This document shows, in pieces, positions 21,881 through 34,077 of a stretch of DNA of 64,000 nucleotides (positions are counted from its first letter, which is position 1; each line of letters begins with the position of its first letter). Position numbers and translations under genes: made by a program. The DNA lies in NCBI RefSeq assembly GCF_947172395.1, contig NC_069098.1, positions 4,519,001-4,583,000 on the forward strand. Direction: 5' to 3'. The notes below the pieces were generated by a model. That model worked only from the letters and a program-made list of their open reading frames with translations. It did not search any database and was not told where the DNA came from. This DNA is from Bicyclus anynana. Lineage: Eukaryota > Arthropoda > Insecta > Lepidoptera > Nymphalidae.

Positions 21881-22209
21881 GACGGCCTCCGTGGCGCAGT
21901 GGTATGCGCGGTGGATTTAATGACGGAGGTCCTGGGTTCGATCCCCGGCTGGGCCGATTGAGGTTTTCTTAACTGGTTTAGGTCTAGCTGGTGGAAGGCT
22001 TCGGCCGTGGCTAGTTACCACCCTACCGACAAAGACGTACCGCCAAGCGATTTAGCGTTCCGGTACGATGTCGTGTAGAAACCGAAAGGAGTGTGGATTT
22101 TCATCCTCCTCCTAACAATTTAGTCCGCTTCCATCTTAGATTACATCATCACTTACCATCAGGTGAGATTGTAGTCAAGGGCTAACTTGTAAAGAATAGA
22201 AAAAAAAAG
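21881..22209 (+). mobile_element. SINE-A, full-length reference copy
   Basis: Best copy in the window. A box TGGCGCAGTGG at 21892-21902, B box GGTTCGATCCC at 21935-21945, body with ACCGAAAGGAGTGTGG, and 3' ATCAGGTGAGATTGTAGTC then AACTTGTAAAGAAT and an A tail. Pol III type promoter. Few mutations relative to the others, so relatively young. Confidence 0.92.
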
Positions 22210-22367
22210 TAGTACTTTTCGGCTTATATGGAGTGCGGTGCGACATCATTGTCATCGAAGCAGTTAAATCAGAAAGAGGTCTCACAATGATTGATCGCGT
22301 CCCGGTATGTAGGCGTTGAACGGTACCGACGCGCGCCGTGCAAGCATTGCCCGCGCTTATAAAATGA

Positions 22368-22500
22368 CTAGCGGACGCCCGCGACTTCGTTCGCCCTAAG
22401 ACCTCCTTAATAAACTAAAAATATCTATAAACTACCTCCCTGCCAAATTTCATCTTTGTACGTCAAGCGATTTTTGAGATTCCGTGATGATTGACCTTTC
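22368..22500 (-). mobile_element. Helitron 3' end fragment
   Basis: On the minus strand it ends GGGCGTCCGCTAG with the Hel-1-type hairpin. The body (CAAATTTCATCTTTGTACG inverted) differs from Hel-1, so this is a related family. Confidence 0.7.
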
Positions 22501-22616
22501 GCATTTGTATTGTATTGAGATAAATTTGATTTGTTTACTGTCGTGGACGATATAATAAAATATTTGGAAATCGGGCTATTATAGTAGCTTCCTGTCTTTA
22601 GGTCTTATTTTAACGA

Positions 22617-22816
22617 CTAGCTGGTGGTTAGGTTAGGTAGGTAGGCGCGTGGTTTCCGTTCCCGTAGCAATATGGGGATAATATATAGCCTATAGCCTTC
22701 CTCGATAAATGGGCTATCTAACACTGAAAGAATTTTGCAAATCAGACCAGTAGCTACTGAGATTAGCGCGTTCAATGAAACAAACTGTTCAGCTTTATAA
22801 TATTAGTACCTATAGA
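22617..22816 (-). mobile_element. Hel-2, complete but with diverged 3' hairpin
   Basis: CTAG at 22617 and the start near 22816. The body GATAAATGGGCTATCTAACA is intact. The terminal hairpin is replaced by GGTTAGGTTAGGTAGGTAGG, a short GGTAG expansion. Confidence 0.82.
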
Positions 22817-22841
22817 TAAAATATATCAACTACACAGAACA

Positions 22842-22894
22842 AGAAAGACCTGTGACCAATTTATTGTAGTAATAAATTGGTCACAGGTCTTTCT
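22842..22894. repeat. perfect 24-bp palindrome, 5-nt loop
   Basis: Arms AGAAAGACCTGTGACCAATT.. at 22842-22865 and 22871-22894 match without error around GTAGT. No known family. Confidence 0.85.
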
Positions 22895-22899
22895 AACAC

Positions 22900-23887
22900 G
22901 AGGAAACTCGCAATTTTTTCGACCACAAAATATAAACTTATAAGTAACTAGTATATTATCTTGATGAATGGAAAACCGAAACTAAAACGGAGGTTTCGTA
23001 TCGCCCACAATTTTCTCAAAAACTACATAAATAAAGTCCATAGTTTTACAGAAAAAGTTGTAATAATAATCAGGGTTGTTTATTTCTTGAAATAACTATA
23101 TTTATTTGGTCTGCATTTGGCAAACGTTTCGATACCTTAAACCTGTAAATAAAACTTTTTTTAAAAATGATGACTTTTTTTCAAATGCTGTAGGGGTGTT
23201 TAAAAAAATAATGTTTTTTTTTTAAATTGGATGTTTCATCAATAGGTAGGTTTTATAAGAAACTTTCGCATCGTTATTTTAAAGCAATAATTAAAAGCAA
23301 AAAAAAAAATTAATTTCAGTTATTGTATTTTTATACTTAGTTAGTATTTACTGTAATATATCGTATATTGTATTGATTATACCACAAATCTCGAATACTG
23401 TTTATCCATTTTACAATTTCAGCTCAACTTTTTCCACGTTTATCACCCAAAACCAACAAATTACTTTAACCTCTATTAGCAAACATTTTACCACAGCACA
23501 ACGGACTGGTGTATCGAGCCGCATATACATTGCTCGCTATGTTTAAACGGCGCATAAAGTTTATAGGCCGCAATAGACAATGGACGCGGCTCAATGCTTT
23601 TATATCACAGCCAATGGTGTGCCGTCGACGCTCTCGGGAATTATTGACTGCGTATAGTAGGTATTTAAACTGGTACGGAAAATAGACTTTATGTACAGGA
23701 GTTTAACCTAATAATACACGTATTTAACGCATTTAAATTATATATTTTAATTAAATACTTTCATTTTATCACAGTTTAGCAAGTCTTGATACAATTTTTA
23801 CAACTTAACGCTAAGCTATGCGCATATCTATCAAATAGTATACATAATAATGCGCTTCGATTCGGAAAAAATATATTTAGTCGTTTC
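22900..23887. other. unassigned AT-rich stretch
   Basis: No recognised element. A less AT-rich patch at 23500-23650 has no open frame. Frames at 23776-23989 overlap each other on opposite strands and look random. Confidence 0.45.
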
Positions 23888-24260
23888 CAGTGGCGTAGCG
23901 TGCTTTGGAGGGGTATCCGGGTATCAACATTAGTTGGGGGCCCAAAAAGGGTAAAAATTCTTACAAAAGAAACCAAAATGCTTACTTAAAATAAATATGT
24001 TAGTGACATACCTAATTTAAGTAGAATGTTTTCTACTTTTGGGCGCCTGCTTAACTCGGGAAAAAAAGATGGCATTTTTGACTTTCGTCATTTCTGAAGT
24101 GAAACTCTATAGGCAGTTTTTTATGTTTTTTTTTTTTGGGAAGCACCAGATTCAGTGAGATTGTGGATTACATTTTTCTAATGTTTGCTTTCACACGTAA
24201 GGGGCCCCTGTAGTCCGGGTGCCCCGTATCATTGATACGGCTGATACAGCTACGCCCCTG
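23888..24260 (+). mobile_element. MITE-a, 373 bp
   Basis: Ends CAGTGGCGTAGC and GCTACGCCCCTG form 12-bp imperfect terminal inverted repeats of hAT-like type. No clear 8-bp target duplication. The interior matches 1617-2008. No transposase. Confidence 0.72.
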
Positions 24261-24539
24261 TCGAAAATGGTAAAGGATTTTATGTTTGACCCAGTGGGTG
24301 TAACATGGATTATCGTCGCCAGAGGCCGACTGAAAATTGGAGTGATGTAATATTGTTTATAAGATATTTGGGAAAATAAGGTAAATATTGACTAATTAGT
24401 ACTTACACAAAAAAATAACAATGTTATCAAGTTTGTAAAATAAATAAAGTTATTAAAACATTTAAAAATCAATCAAATTATTTAGTTTACTTACTTTCAA
24501 CGTTACAGTTATGAAAGTATTAACATAAACGCACAAATA

Positions 24540-24870
24540 ACTAGGATATTTGTAATTTTGTTTGACCGCCCATCCTAATGATCTTACGAATCGATGACGT
24601 CATCCTTTTGTGCTATTTTTAACATGCTTTTTTATTAGCTACACTTGTAACTATGTAGCTATGTAAGAAAATCTTGGAATCTTAATTTGACCTACTTCCC
24701 GGTCTTCGATTAAGATGAAATTTTGCACACGCTCTGAGTTCTAATGACAAAACATGACTACCTAGGAAACGTCATTACAAATCAATATGGCGGCATCCCC
24801 AAGATGGCGGGCCGGCTGTTCGAAATCCATCCCCATGATATAGGTATCAAGTGAAAGGCTTTGAGTGTGT
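24540..24870 (+). repeat. R4 start followed by another dispersed repeat
   Basis: 24540-24600 matches R4 (GATATTTGTAATTTTGTTTG, CCGCCCAT). 24650-24870 carries CTTCCCGGTCTTCGATTAAG, AAATTTTGCACAC and ATGGCGGCATCCCCAAGATG, which I recall as common in lepidopteran intergenic DNA. R4 resumes at 25535, so the middle may be inserted. Confidence 0.5.
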
Positions 24871-24878
24871 TTATTAGT

Positions 24879-24934
24879 TTTTTAAACTATTATTATTAGT
24901 ATGTATATTCGTACTAATAATAATAGTTTAAAAA
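24879..24934. repeat. 23-bp perfect palindrome, 10-nt loop
   Basis: Arms TTTTTAAACTATTATTATTA.. at 24879-24901 and 24912-24934 pair exactly. Confidence 0.8.
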
Positions 24935-24937
24935 CTC

Positions 24938-25525
24938 TCTGCGCTCGAAATTGTAGACGAATATATATACCTAGGACACACAGTCCAGTTAGGTAGGACC
25001 AATTTCGAGAAAGAGGTGAATCGCCGAATCCAGCTCGGCTGGGCAGCGTTTGGGAAACTTCGCGACATCTTTTCGTCCGAAATTCCTCAGTGCCTGAAGA
25101 CGAAAGTCTTCGAACAGTGCGTGTTGCCAGTGATGACTTACGGATCCGAGACTTGGTCGCTAACTATGGGCCTTATAAGAAGGCTCAAAGTCACTCAGCG
25201 GGCGATGGAGCGTGTTATGCTTGGGGTTTCTCTGCGTGATCGAATCAGAAATGAGGAGTCGCGAAGCTGAAGTGGCAGTGGGCAGGCCACATAGTTCGAA
25301 GAGCCGATGGACGTTGGGGTCCCAAGGTGCTGGAATGGCGACCCCGCACCGGAAAGCGCAGTGTTGGTCGAGCCCCCACTAGGTGGACCGAAGACATCAA
25401 GCGGGTTGCAGGGAGCCGCTGGATGCTGGCGGCTCAAGACCGTTTTGTTTGGAAGTCCATGCAAGAGGCCTATGTCCAGCAGTGGACGTCTATCGGCTGA
25501 CAATGATGATGATGATGATGATTAT
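24938..25525 (+). pseudogene. RTE-clade LINE, C-terminal reverse transcriptase remnant
   Basis: The frame reads LEIVDEYIYLGHTVQLG, then FEQCVLPVMTYGSETW, then VTQRAMERVMLGVSLRDRI: the region just C-terminal to the RT catalytic core in RTE-type elements. A deletion after RNEE shifts frame and creates a stop at 25268-25270; the terminal KWQWAGHIVRRADGRWGPK and RWTEDIKRVAG words follow in another frame. It ends QQWTS and then ATGATG repeats at 25504-25521. 5'-truncated and dead; the catalytic core is absent. Confidence 0.9.
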
Positions 25526-25534
25526 TAGTATGGA

Positions 25535-25640
25535 GCTTTTTTGGGCGACATCGCCGCGTATATATACCGTTTTAATCCCTGTAGCTCCGAAAGTAACGAC
25601 CGCAGATACCCTGTTACTAAAAATTGCTTTATTTTTAGTA
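25535..25640 (+). repeat. R4 right-hand fragment
   Basis: CCCTGTAGCTCCGAAAGTAA, then CGCAGATACCCTGTTACT and AAAATTGCTTTA match R4. Displaced about 0.9 kb from the left fragment at 24540. Confidence 0.65.
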
Positions 25641-25759
25641 TGCAGGCATATTTTTGTCTTATGAGTTTTATGAGGCTTGCACTTCTGAATTTTCAATAGA
25701 CAAAATCGTGGCACATGGGGCAGTGTCCCTTTTGCTTCCACATTAATACTGGTTTAATA

Positions 25760-25901
25760 AGTGGCGTGCACAAGTTTTTCGATCAGGGTAAGTAGGTTTT
25801 AAAAAATAACCAAACTGGGAAAATCTTAATTTTTTAAGCATTAAAAAAACAACCCTTAGGGTATGCAGTACTTTAATGCATGTATGAAATGCACGCCACT
25901 G
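25760..25901 (+). mobile_element. MITE-b, complete
   Basis: 142 bp with 11-bp terminal inverted repeats AGTGGCGTGCA and TGCACGCCACT. Internal GGGTATGCA as in other MITE-b ends. No clear target duplication. Class unknown, possibly hAT-like. Confidence 0.75.
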
Positions 25902-25903
25902 TG

Positions 25904-26429
25904 TTTATTGCAGATATTATACTCGTAGGAGAAAGGAGCACCAAGGTTTAAAGTATTGTGATTAATAACAGTCTTACGTTGAAGAGGAACTATATAGATG
26001 TTATAATCAAATAAGAAGGCAATGGCAATGCCTCTTACAAGTATGGCGGCTAATAGCATCGACACTTTCACTGGCAATCAACTCAGGTGCGATCGTATTC
26101 AAGCGTTCAAAATAAAATAACTAATACTTCATGTGAAACATTGAATAGAAGCAGGCGTTATTTGGCGCAAGTTTACTAAACAATTTACAAAACTTGTTTG
26201 ACTATATCAAGTGGCAATCAACGATATTTCACAATTTTTCACTCTATTTTTTTCCTACACAGGAAGAGATCACTAATAAGCAATAGAGCTTTTCGTATCC
26301 CACTATTTTTTTTTAAAGGTTTGACTCCTTGTTTTATGGTTTTTAAATGAAGTGTTACAAACAAATAAGTTTAGAATAATTAGATATAGTATATTTTGAA
26401 CAACATTTTAATAGAATAACACTACATAA
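25904..26429. other. unassigned stretch
   Basis: No repeat or gene recognised. Confidence 0.45.
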
Positions 26430-26607
26430 TCCTACTAATATTAAACGCAAAAGTTTGTATGGATGTTTGTTTGGATTTGTTACTCATTAACGCCGCAACT
26501 ACTGGACCGATTTGGCTGAAATTTAAAACGAAGATAGATATAATACCCTGGATTAACACATAGGTCCTTTTCATCCCGGAAGATTCCATAGTTCCGTGGT
26601 CTGCTAG
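26430..26607 (+). mobile_element. Hel-1, internal deletion near the 3' end
   Basis: TCCTACTAATATTAAACG start and GGTCTGCTAG end. The segment holding the usual ACGCGGACGAAGTCGC hairpin is lost. Confidence 0.8.
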
Positions 26608-26819
26608 TTTAAGATAAATAAGTTATAAAATAGCATGCGTTTTCTACCTCCGTTTCTAATTTGTTTGTTGGTAAACAGTACACATCGAGTAGGTAGTATA
26701 GATACCTATACGCTAAGCAAGGAACAAAACCTACCCTACTACTACCCTACCCTGTGCATCCTGAGGCATAAATTAGACCCACTTCCGACTTCTTTGTACA
26801 TGTAATTTCAGAGAGAGGG

Positions 26820-26890
26820 TATATGGAGCTTAGACCCACCACGCTGCTCAATGTGAATATGTTCAACGTATGTTTCTACAATTCGTTCAC
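26820..26890 (-). mobile_element. SINE-like fragment
   Basis: CCCACCACGCTGCTCAATG resembles the inverted SINE-B block CCACCACGCTGGCCCAATG. Short and diverged. Confidence 0.35.
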
Positions 26891-27048
26891 ACAAACGTTA
26901 TCAAAAGTCCGCGAGATAGCGTTGTTCAGCAGTAATAGAATATCACGGGCGGCCTTGATTCGTGGCCGATAGGCGTGGTCAATTATACGCCGATCAGGAA
27001 TATCATTATAAACATCAAACAATACTGGATACATCATTTAACTACACT

Positions 27049-27574
27049 CAGTGGCGTGCATAAGGTTGTCTGTCTGGGTATGCAATAGTAAGCATAATTC
27101 AAATTCAAATTCAAAATTAATTTATTTCAATTAGGCTTAGTTTACAAGCACTTTTGAAATGTCATAATATAGTTTAATCTAATGGTTGTAATAATAGTCG
27201 AAAACTCAATTTTTTTTTCGGCTTTGTTCGTGTTAAAGAGATTTTGTCAATTAAATTACTAATGGAAGTTAAAGGTGGTGCAAAATATCCTCACTTGAAA
27301 ATTAAAGTACCTAAGTAATTACCATAAAAACTTTAGTTTCTGAAAAAGAGAGTAAACATTTTTTTAATTGAAAATTTTCTATTAAAATTGTAAACAATTT
27401 GTTTACAATTTCAATAAAATGTTTACAAATAAAGTAAATAAGTAAATTGCTATGAATAAGTGTGTTTTTGTCCTTTTTAGGATTCCGCAGTCCGCACTAC
27501 ACAAACAGTTTAGATAGTAGTGGGGCCCCTTTTTTATTTGCACCAGGACCCTTGGTTACCTAGCTACGCCACTG
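27049..27574. mobile_element. 526-bp composite with MITE-like ends
   Basis: The left end CAGTGGCGTGCATAAGG is MITE-b type; the right end CTAGCTACGCCACTG is MITE-a type. Inside, 27105-27180 has TTCAAATTCAAATTCAAAA and GGCTTAGTTTACAAGCACTT, shared inverted with the tandem array at 36985-37690. Probably two elements of different families side by side. Confidence 0.55.
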
Positions 27575-30500
27575 GCAGCAATACTGTATGGCGGCAGAAA
27601 TAACCGTAGTACTTCCCCGAGGTAACTCTGACACAAAGCGTTCTACTGCTGTCTTTACACTATTTTCAAATCATCAAAACGTCCTTAACTTCTTATGTCT
27701 CGTACCAGGTAGATTCAAAATACCTAGATACAAATTTAATTTAGATTTTACGTTGTAGTAGTTTTAAAATAGTCGCTAGAGCGAGAGGTGAATATATAAA
27801 TATCTCTATCACCTGGGGAAAATGATTGTGATGCGATTTAAACAGAAAATTCAGTTGTAGGAAAGGGAAAAACAATTTCCTTGTAAGCCATCAAGGAAAT
27901 ACGACTTAATATTTTTTGCAATCTCATTTTGATCCTTCGTTACAATTGTAAGTAACGGATGTCTATGTCCAATACAAATATCTAAAAATCACTTTAAACG
28001 AAATACCGTATATATTTTTTAAGTTTTATCGATATACCTATCAAATAATTATCCTGATTTAACTTCATATTATCATAAGATAATATGAAGTTAAATCAGG
28101 ATAATTATTTGATGCAAAATAAACACATTTAAAATCCGACACATTATTTTAAAATATTTTGAAACATCAACTTTGAGGAAGAATCCGAAATGAAAGGTGA
28201 TAAATTCAAAATTGTTAGTTTTGTATGAGCAAGTACCAATTGCTTGCAATAGATGGCGCTAGTGGCGGATATATCCTTGACCTATGGGCAGCTGCGCCAT
28301 GCATTACAGTAATTATAATTTTTAACAGTCTTGATGAATAAAGGAGGTTCTAAATCTAATTTAGTAGAATGATTTTGAATACAGAAATAAAATTTGGTTT
28401 TTGTTATGTATGTTTGTTGTTGTAATTTAAACACATGCTTATCAAGAAAGAACAACCCACTTCATAAAGTAGCCATATTTTCCATAATTTCACATGCAAA
28501 AAAGCAATAAGAGAATTCGATAACATTTATTAATTTTTTTACCTATCTATAACTTTTGTTATTTTACACGTCATGTAGCCTACTAAATAAAATATGTAGG
28601 TGTTTATTACAATAAAAAATAATATATATTACATATATATAATACAAAAATTTTAAACCACTGTTTTTGTGGTTGCACTTTGACACCTTGTTTTTTTTTG
28701 ATAGGATAGTAACAACTTATTCGCTCTTTTGCCTCCTTGTACCATTTTTTATCAGGTTTTTTATATTTTTGTTTACTCAAAAGAAATGTATATATGACAT
28801 AACGAGTAAAAACGCCAGGTCAACTAGTAAAAATATTTTTATCAAACTACAACAAAACACATCAATAGCATTAATAAAAGAAAAAAAAAACGGATTGGGA
28901 AATTCAATTGCAGCACAAAAAATACAGAGAAATTCGTTATCGTTTCCGATTGAGGATAAGAACAATGGGGTCGATCATTGCAATTGCAGTCGTCATTAGT
29001 TTCGTAATAAATACCTACTTGTGGAGACAAAGTGACTGTAAGTCACAGAATTGAGATTTTATTATGACGAGACGAGATTATCCTACTTCCTAGCCTGTTG
29101 ACGCATTTAAATTTCAGCTGCCTGATCTCTTTAATTAGTTACTTAAATAATTATATCGCGAACTAGATATGCCCGTGTTTTCTCTTGCGTATGATTTGAT
29201 ATGGTTAAATTAGCTTATGTCACGCCTCTAAAATACACAAAAATATTTTTTCTGACACCTACTTCCACAGCAAACAAAGAAACACACAAATTGCTCGGCT
29301 TTATAGTAATAGAGATACGAAGCAGCCAAGTTTTATAGTTTGATACTCAATAGCTGATACCTTATCGGATAAAAAGTAAATAAAAAGTACCCATTTAATT
29401 TAAAATTTATTTTATTTAAATATCATCATTTTAAATTCAATCAGATTATCTGTAAAAACTCGGGTGACACGAACAACAATTTGACTAGACTACAAAAAAA
29501 AATACAAAAAAGCGATGTTCTTCTGAATAGAGATAACCGCACGTTCCTAAAGTTCTACCCAACGCCCATGTGTGAAAGAGATAGCTACTGTACGGTTCCA
29601 ACGAATATGGTCCAGGTAAAAATTGACAGACGTTTGAAAAAATCTATTGTGAATGACCATACAAATAATTCAAGAAAGTAGATATGTACTTTATAACTTT
29701 AAGATATTCATAATAAATTAAAAACCACTTTAGTAGTAAATAAATTACAGAAAGTCCTGTAATAATGAATTTTGTGGTCAGCTGAAAATTGTGAGACGTG
29801 CAAAAACTTACCGTTATTATCAATGACCTTATAAAACACCCAAGTGGATGATATAAAGCATGCGAAGCAAACTAATTGTTCAAAGATATTTCTATCTACA
29901 TTTTATGTTATTTAAATTCAAGTGGTATTTAGACATTTTACATCAAGTTTTTTATAACATTTTATAAGTATCAATCCATCCGCTAGCACGTAAGTACTTA
30001 TTAATATCAAAAGGGCTTAGGTCAAGTGTAGGCGTTTGGTTAGGGTTCAGAAGGCTTTTAATATTTATAGGACCTTTCTAAATGTGATAGCTTTTTTTAA
30101 AACGTTCGTGATGCTTTCAAGTTTAATGATTTTTTATTGAGTTACAGGTAGATTTATTTATTTTTACTTAAGAATAAAGTTTAAAAAATTGCAGAAGCAA
30201 TGAATTGTATAAAACTTACAATTAATCTACTTATTGTAACGGTTCTTTTAAAAAAAACATAAGAGTTTTAAAAAATACCTTTTTCGATAGCGTAATAAAT
30301 AATTACTAGTATATAAAAAAAAAGAAAATCTTAAGTTTAAATTGAGTAATAAAAAAATATATATATATAATATATTGCACTATAATAGGTAATCTATACA
30401 TGTACAAAGAATAGTTCAATCTAATAAATTCTAATATAAAAAATAAAAGCCATTGTTATATAAAAAAAATATTTAAAAAGCGTTAACAATTAAATTAAAA

Positions 30501-31015
30501 ACGAGTAATTAAAAAGATAATAAGTTACAGTTACCTTACACGCTTACAAAGAACGGTCCAATCCGATACACAAAAAAAAAATAGTGATAATGCACCGAGT
30601 CTTAAAAGTTTTAAAGTCCACTCAACTGTCTATTAAGGCGCCTAATTCAAACATAATGCCAACCTCAAAAGGGTATAACTCAAAAAACAATCGACTTCAC
30701 ACTTGTACAAACAGTCACTACATAACTGAAACTATAGTCACTATGCGTGTACAATGCCCGACTTGCCGCGCCAAACTGGCGGTCGGTGGAACTCTGCGCG
30801 GTGTTCGCCTCAGAATAGGGTTGTCGCCAACGACTCTGTATAAAGTTCGACCCAAAGATTTCTAATAAAAACATGATTGTGTACATGATACACAATTTCA
30901 CAGTGTTACAACGAAAATGAGACAAGTAACGCACGTTTATTCTATTTCGTGGTGTTCGCTTTTGAGTAAGTTTGACGGCAATAGTTTAGAGCAGGTTAAG
31001 TGCAAAGATGATGTG
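27575..31015. other. 3.4 kb AT-rich stretch, no gene
   Basis: Only the palindrome at 28040-28113 stands out. Frames at 28667-28999 and 29481-29681 are low-complexity K/F/N-rich and look random. A less AT-rich patch at 30740-30860 (TTGCCGCGCCAAACTGGCGG) is unexplained. Confidence 0.45.
28040..28113. repeat. perfect 35-bp palindrome, 4-nt loop
   Basis: The arm ATCAAATAATTATCCTGATT.. at 28040-28074 is matched exactly by 28079-28113 around ATAA. No similar sequence elsewhere in the window. Confidence 0.9.
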
Positions 31016-31110
31016 TAATATAATAAATGCGCAAGTTTGTATGGATGGAAAGATTGTTACTCGCAATCACGCCAAAATGGCTGAAAAAATGTGGATTTAA
31101 GTCATTTAAA
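31016..31110 (+). mobile_element. Hel-1 5' fragment
   Basis: TAATATAATAAATGCGCAAGT then TTTGTATGGATG, TTACTC and ATGGCTGAAA. No 3' end. Confidence 0.6.
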
Positions 31111-32813
31111 TAGTAATAGCCAGCAATAGTACATAGTCTAATATTTATTCTGATATTATTCCTATAGAAATAAGATCAGAATACAGCTAATATCTTATGA
31201 AAAAGAGTAAGGAGTTAGAAGGTGTTAGGAGTGCACCTACAACGCAGGTTCTTCATGTCAAGGGTAAAAAATGCACTTTCTAGACAAATGTATTACTTTA
31301 AGTTGCATGTTCGCTGCATCAGGTATGTTTGCAGCCAAACACTAACCAAACAGCAGAATCTTCTTGTTAGTAAACTGTTTCTGGGTGCAAACAAAAAATA
31401 AATAACCAAAAGTAACTTAACAGCTACAGTTTTCCGTCAGTTGATCAACTAACGATGGTATAATAAAAATGCAAACTGTAAGGCATGTATAGTTTGAAAA
31501 TTAAGGTGGCAACCCTATTTTCGAGTTCCGTTCAGAAACGTTTGGAAGCTAGATGGCGCAGGGCACCACCCCTGTCCCTACACGAGCAATACGGCCCTTT
31601 GCAAAGGATACCTCATTATATTTACTGTAATCCATAGCCTTTAATCATTTATATTTATAGAGCGACTGTACCTTTTTTGAATATCACCCCTAGAGGCTTT
31701 TGCGCTATGGAAGTGTTAGTAGGCTTCTAGACTAAACGTCTGGTTTACTACATTTAAAAATGTAATGTATTAATTTTTATAACTATCCTTAACTCTGTTT
31801 TACGAGTCTGTCTAGATTATTTTACCAATGGTTGTGTAAGTTAGAGCGCATGACGTCACGTCAGACTCAAAATGATATCTTGCTCTCATTCAGAGACAAT
31901 TCACAAGCTATGAATATATTGTTGTTGTTGACAATATTGCCAGATCAAAAAATTGCACATACACTACTGTTTCACTTTGAAGCTGTGACGCGCTATGAAG
32001 GCCGTTGTAACATTTGACATTTTCATGAATGTTTCGTAAAAATTCACAAATATGTTACGTGTATTGTTATTTTTTGTATCTCATTTTCAACCCTTATTTA
32101 AAATATTTGTAACTTTAATTGAGTATTTTTAATTTCATTAGTACATTTTATTAGACAGTACTTTGCTTAAAATAACTTCTATTCACTTTATTTTTTTAAT
32201 TTAATTTATTTTTTTATTTTTTAAACTTTATAAACATAAATCACTAACTAAAAACTAATACTTCTAAATTAATAAATAAGTGCTTTTAAAACTATGAAAT
32301 ACTACATTTACTCATAAATCAAACAATTTTATTATGTAGGTATATTTATTATATAAAGTGCACTAGAGTTATAGAAACTCCTAATTAGATTACGTATTTA
32401 TAGCGTATCAAGTCAAGTTATCTTTTGACTAATTAACCGGCTTCCGCTGGCGTGTTGGATTTCGTTTAAAAAATTCATGTCCATTGTATAATGTAGCTTT
32501 AGATTTAAAGTACAAATGATTACAAAAACACATAATTCAAGTATTTAATATACATATTTGTAATATGCATTGACGTATGTATGACGAAGAAAAACCAGTT
32601 CTGCTACGACCTTTAAGGGATCCAGAAAACCGAACCTCAAAAATAAAGAACAAAGGTTCCATTAGTCAATCAAGAAAATATACACTCCATTAAATTATTT
32701 TTATTATGATTACAATTATTCCCTACCCAACAATATGTCCGAGTATATTTTTTGTTTTGTCTCAAAATGTGTAAAATTTGACTTATGTACATATCGAATA
32801 CAAGCCCGTTCAA
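31111..32813. other. unassigned stretch
   Basis: No named repeats. A unique-looking patch at 31500-31620 (GGAAGCTAGATGGCGCAGGG) has no open frame. 32090-32380 is very AT-rich. Confidence 0.45.
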
Positions 32814-33032
32814 TCACACTAATATTATAAAGGCGAAAGTTTGTGTGTGTTTGTATGTTTGTTCCTCCTTTACGCTGCGGTTACAAAAGCAATTTAGCTG
32901 AAATTTGGAAAAGAAATAGATTTCATTCTGGATTAATACATAGGCTACTTTTCATCCCGGAAAAATCCATGGATCCCGTGGGATTTATGATAAACTGAAT
33001 TCCACGCGGATGAAGTCGCGGGCTTCCACTAG
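32814..33032 (+). mobile_element. Hel-1, complete
   Basis: Starts TCACACTAATATTATAAAGG and ends GTCGCGGGCTTCCACTAG before T. Hairpin slightly degraded. About 219 bp. Confidence 0.87.
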
Positions 33033-34077
33033 TATTCAATATATTATCTATATCATTAACTTCTTAGCTCAACGCATTGGCTTTTGAATTAAGGCAAGAT
33101 CATACCTAAGGTTTAGGCAGGTAGGTAACCACTAAACCAAAAATGCAGTTAGGTTTATGTTAAGGATACTATTATTTATATAATATCTTTCATGATAAAT
33201 CAATAATTTTAAATGAAATGATATCGACATACTCAGACTAATTAGATAAAGACCTGCCTCGCAAGACATTATTTTTCTGTCAACGTATATGATCAACGAT
33301 CTTATGCGATTATAAATACTGTCTCTAAAGAATCGATGTTTCATAGTTTAAAATCGTGTCCGTCGGTTAAAAACCTCTGTAAAAATACCTTTTTATGTAG
33401 TTATATGGTGTAAAAAACGAACAAAAACTGCTAGCTTAGTTTAAAATATGTATGAAATCTAAGCTAGTTTTCCTTAGAAAATGGCAGAAAATTTTGTTCG
33501 TGAATTTGGGTGCGATACTAGTCCTTATGTATTTAGTCTGAGTCGATATACCATCAAGATGTTTTTATAAGAGGTCAGTGCGAAATGCCTACTACCTAAC
33601 CTACGGTCTTAAGAGTGACAGCGTTAAAACATTAAATAAAGTCAATAAACCAAAAAAGAGAGCTGATAAACGGTGAACCAAAACTCAGAAACTAGTACGC
33701 GCGAATGATCTATGGTCGTGATTACTCGATTGTTCGTCAAGGCTGACGCTAAATGAGATAGGATTACCGAATTCCTGACTTATTACACTTTTAATCTGTT
33801 TTTATTTTATTGGTAAAATCAAACGTTAGCTTTACCATTCAAAACATGGTAAAAACGGTTTTGAAATCAGAAGTTTGCAAATTAAAATATTAATGAAATC
33901 GACTTTGGAGATGTAACGAATAACGATTTAGCAATGTAACTGTTACCTATTGGTTTCTCAAAAAAAATGTGAATATTAAGCAAGTTAAAATGTTACCTAA
34001 ATCAGAGTTTAAACATTAAATAAGAATTGCGCTTTCAATTATTAAAATTTATGAATACTAACGGAATTACTTATACA
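33033..34077. other. unassigned stretch with one hairpin
   Basis: No named repeat. The nested hairpin at 33418-33500 is the only structure. Confidence 0.45.
33418..33500. repeat. nested imperfect hairpin
   Basis: Outer CGAACAAAA/TTTTGTTCG and inner CTAGCTTAG/CTAAGCTAG. About 83 nt, a size compatible with a precursor stem-loop, but with large internal bulges. Confidence 0.5.

Noticed and set aside
21881..21955. tRNA-like A and B boxes (also in every SINE-A and SINE-B)
   Set aside because: They are heads of SINEs; no complete cloverleaf, and each is fused to the same non-tRNA body.
28667..28999. 110-codon plus-strand frame
   Set aside because: Low-complexity F/I/K-rich translation of AT-rich DNA; an equal-quality frame exists on the other strand.
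30584..30865. 93-codon plus-strand frame over a less AT-rich patch
   Set aside because: CPTCRAKL looked zinc-finger-like, but only one CxxC pair is present and nothing else fits; an antisense frame of similar length exists.
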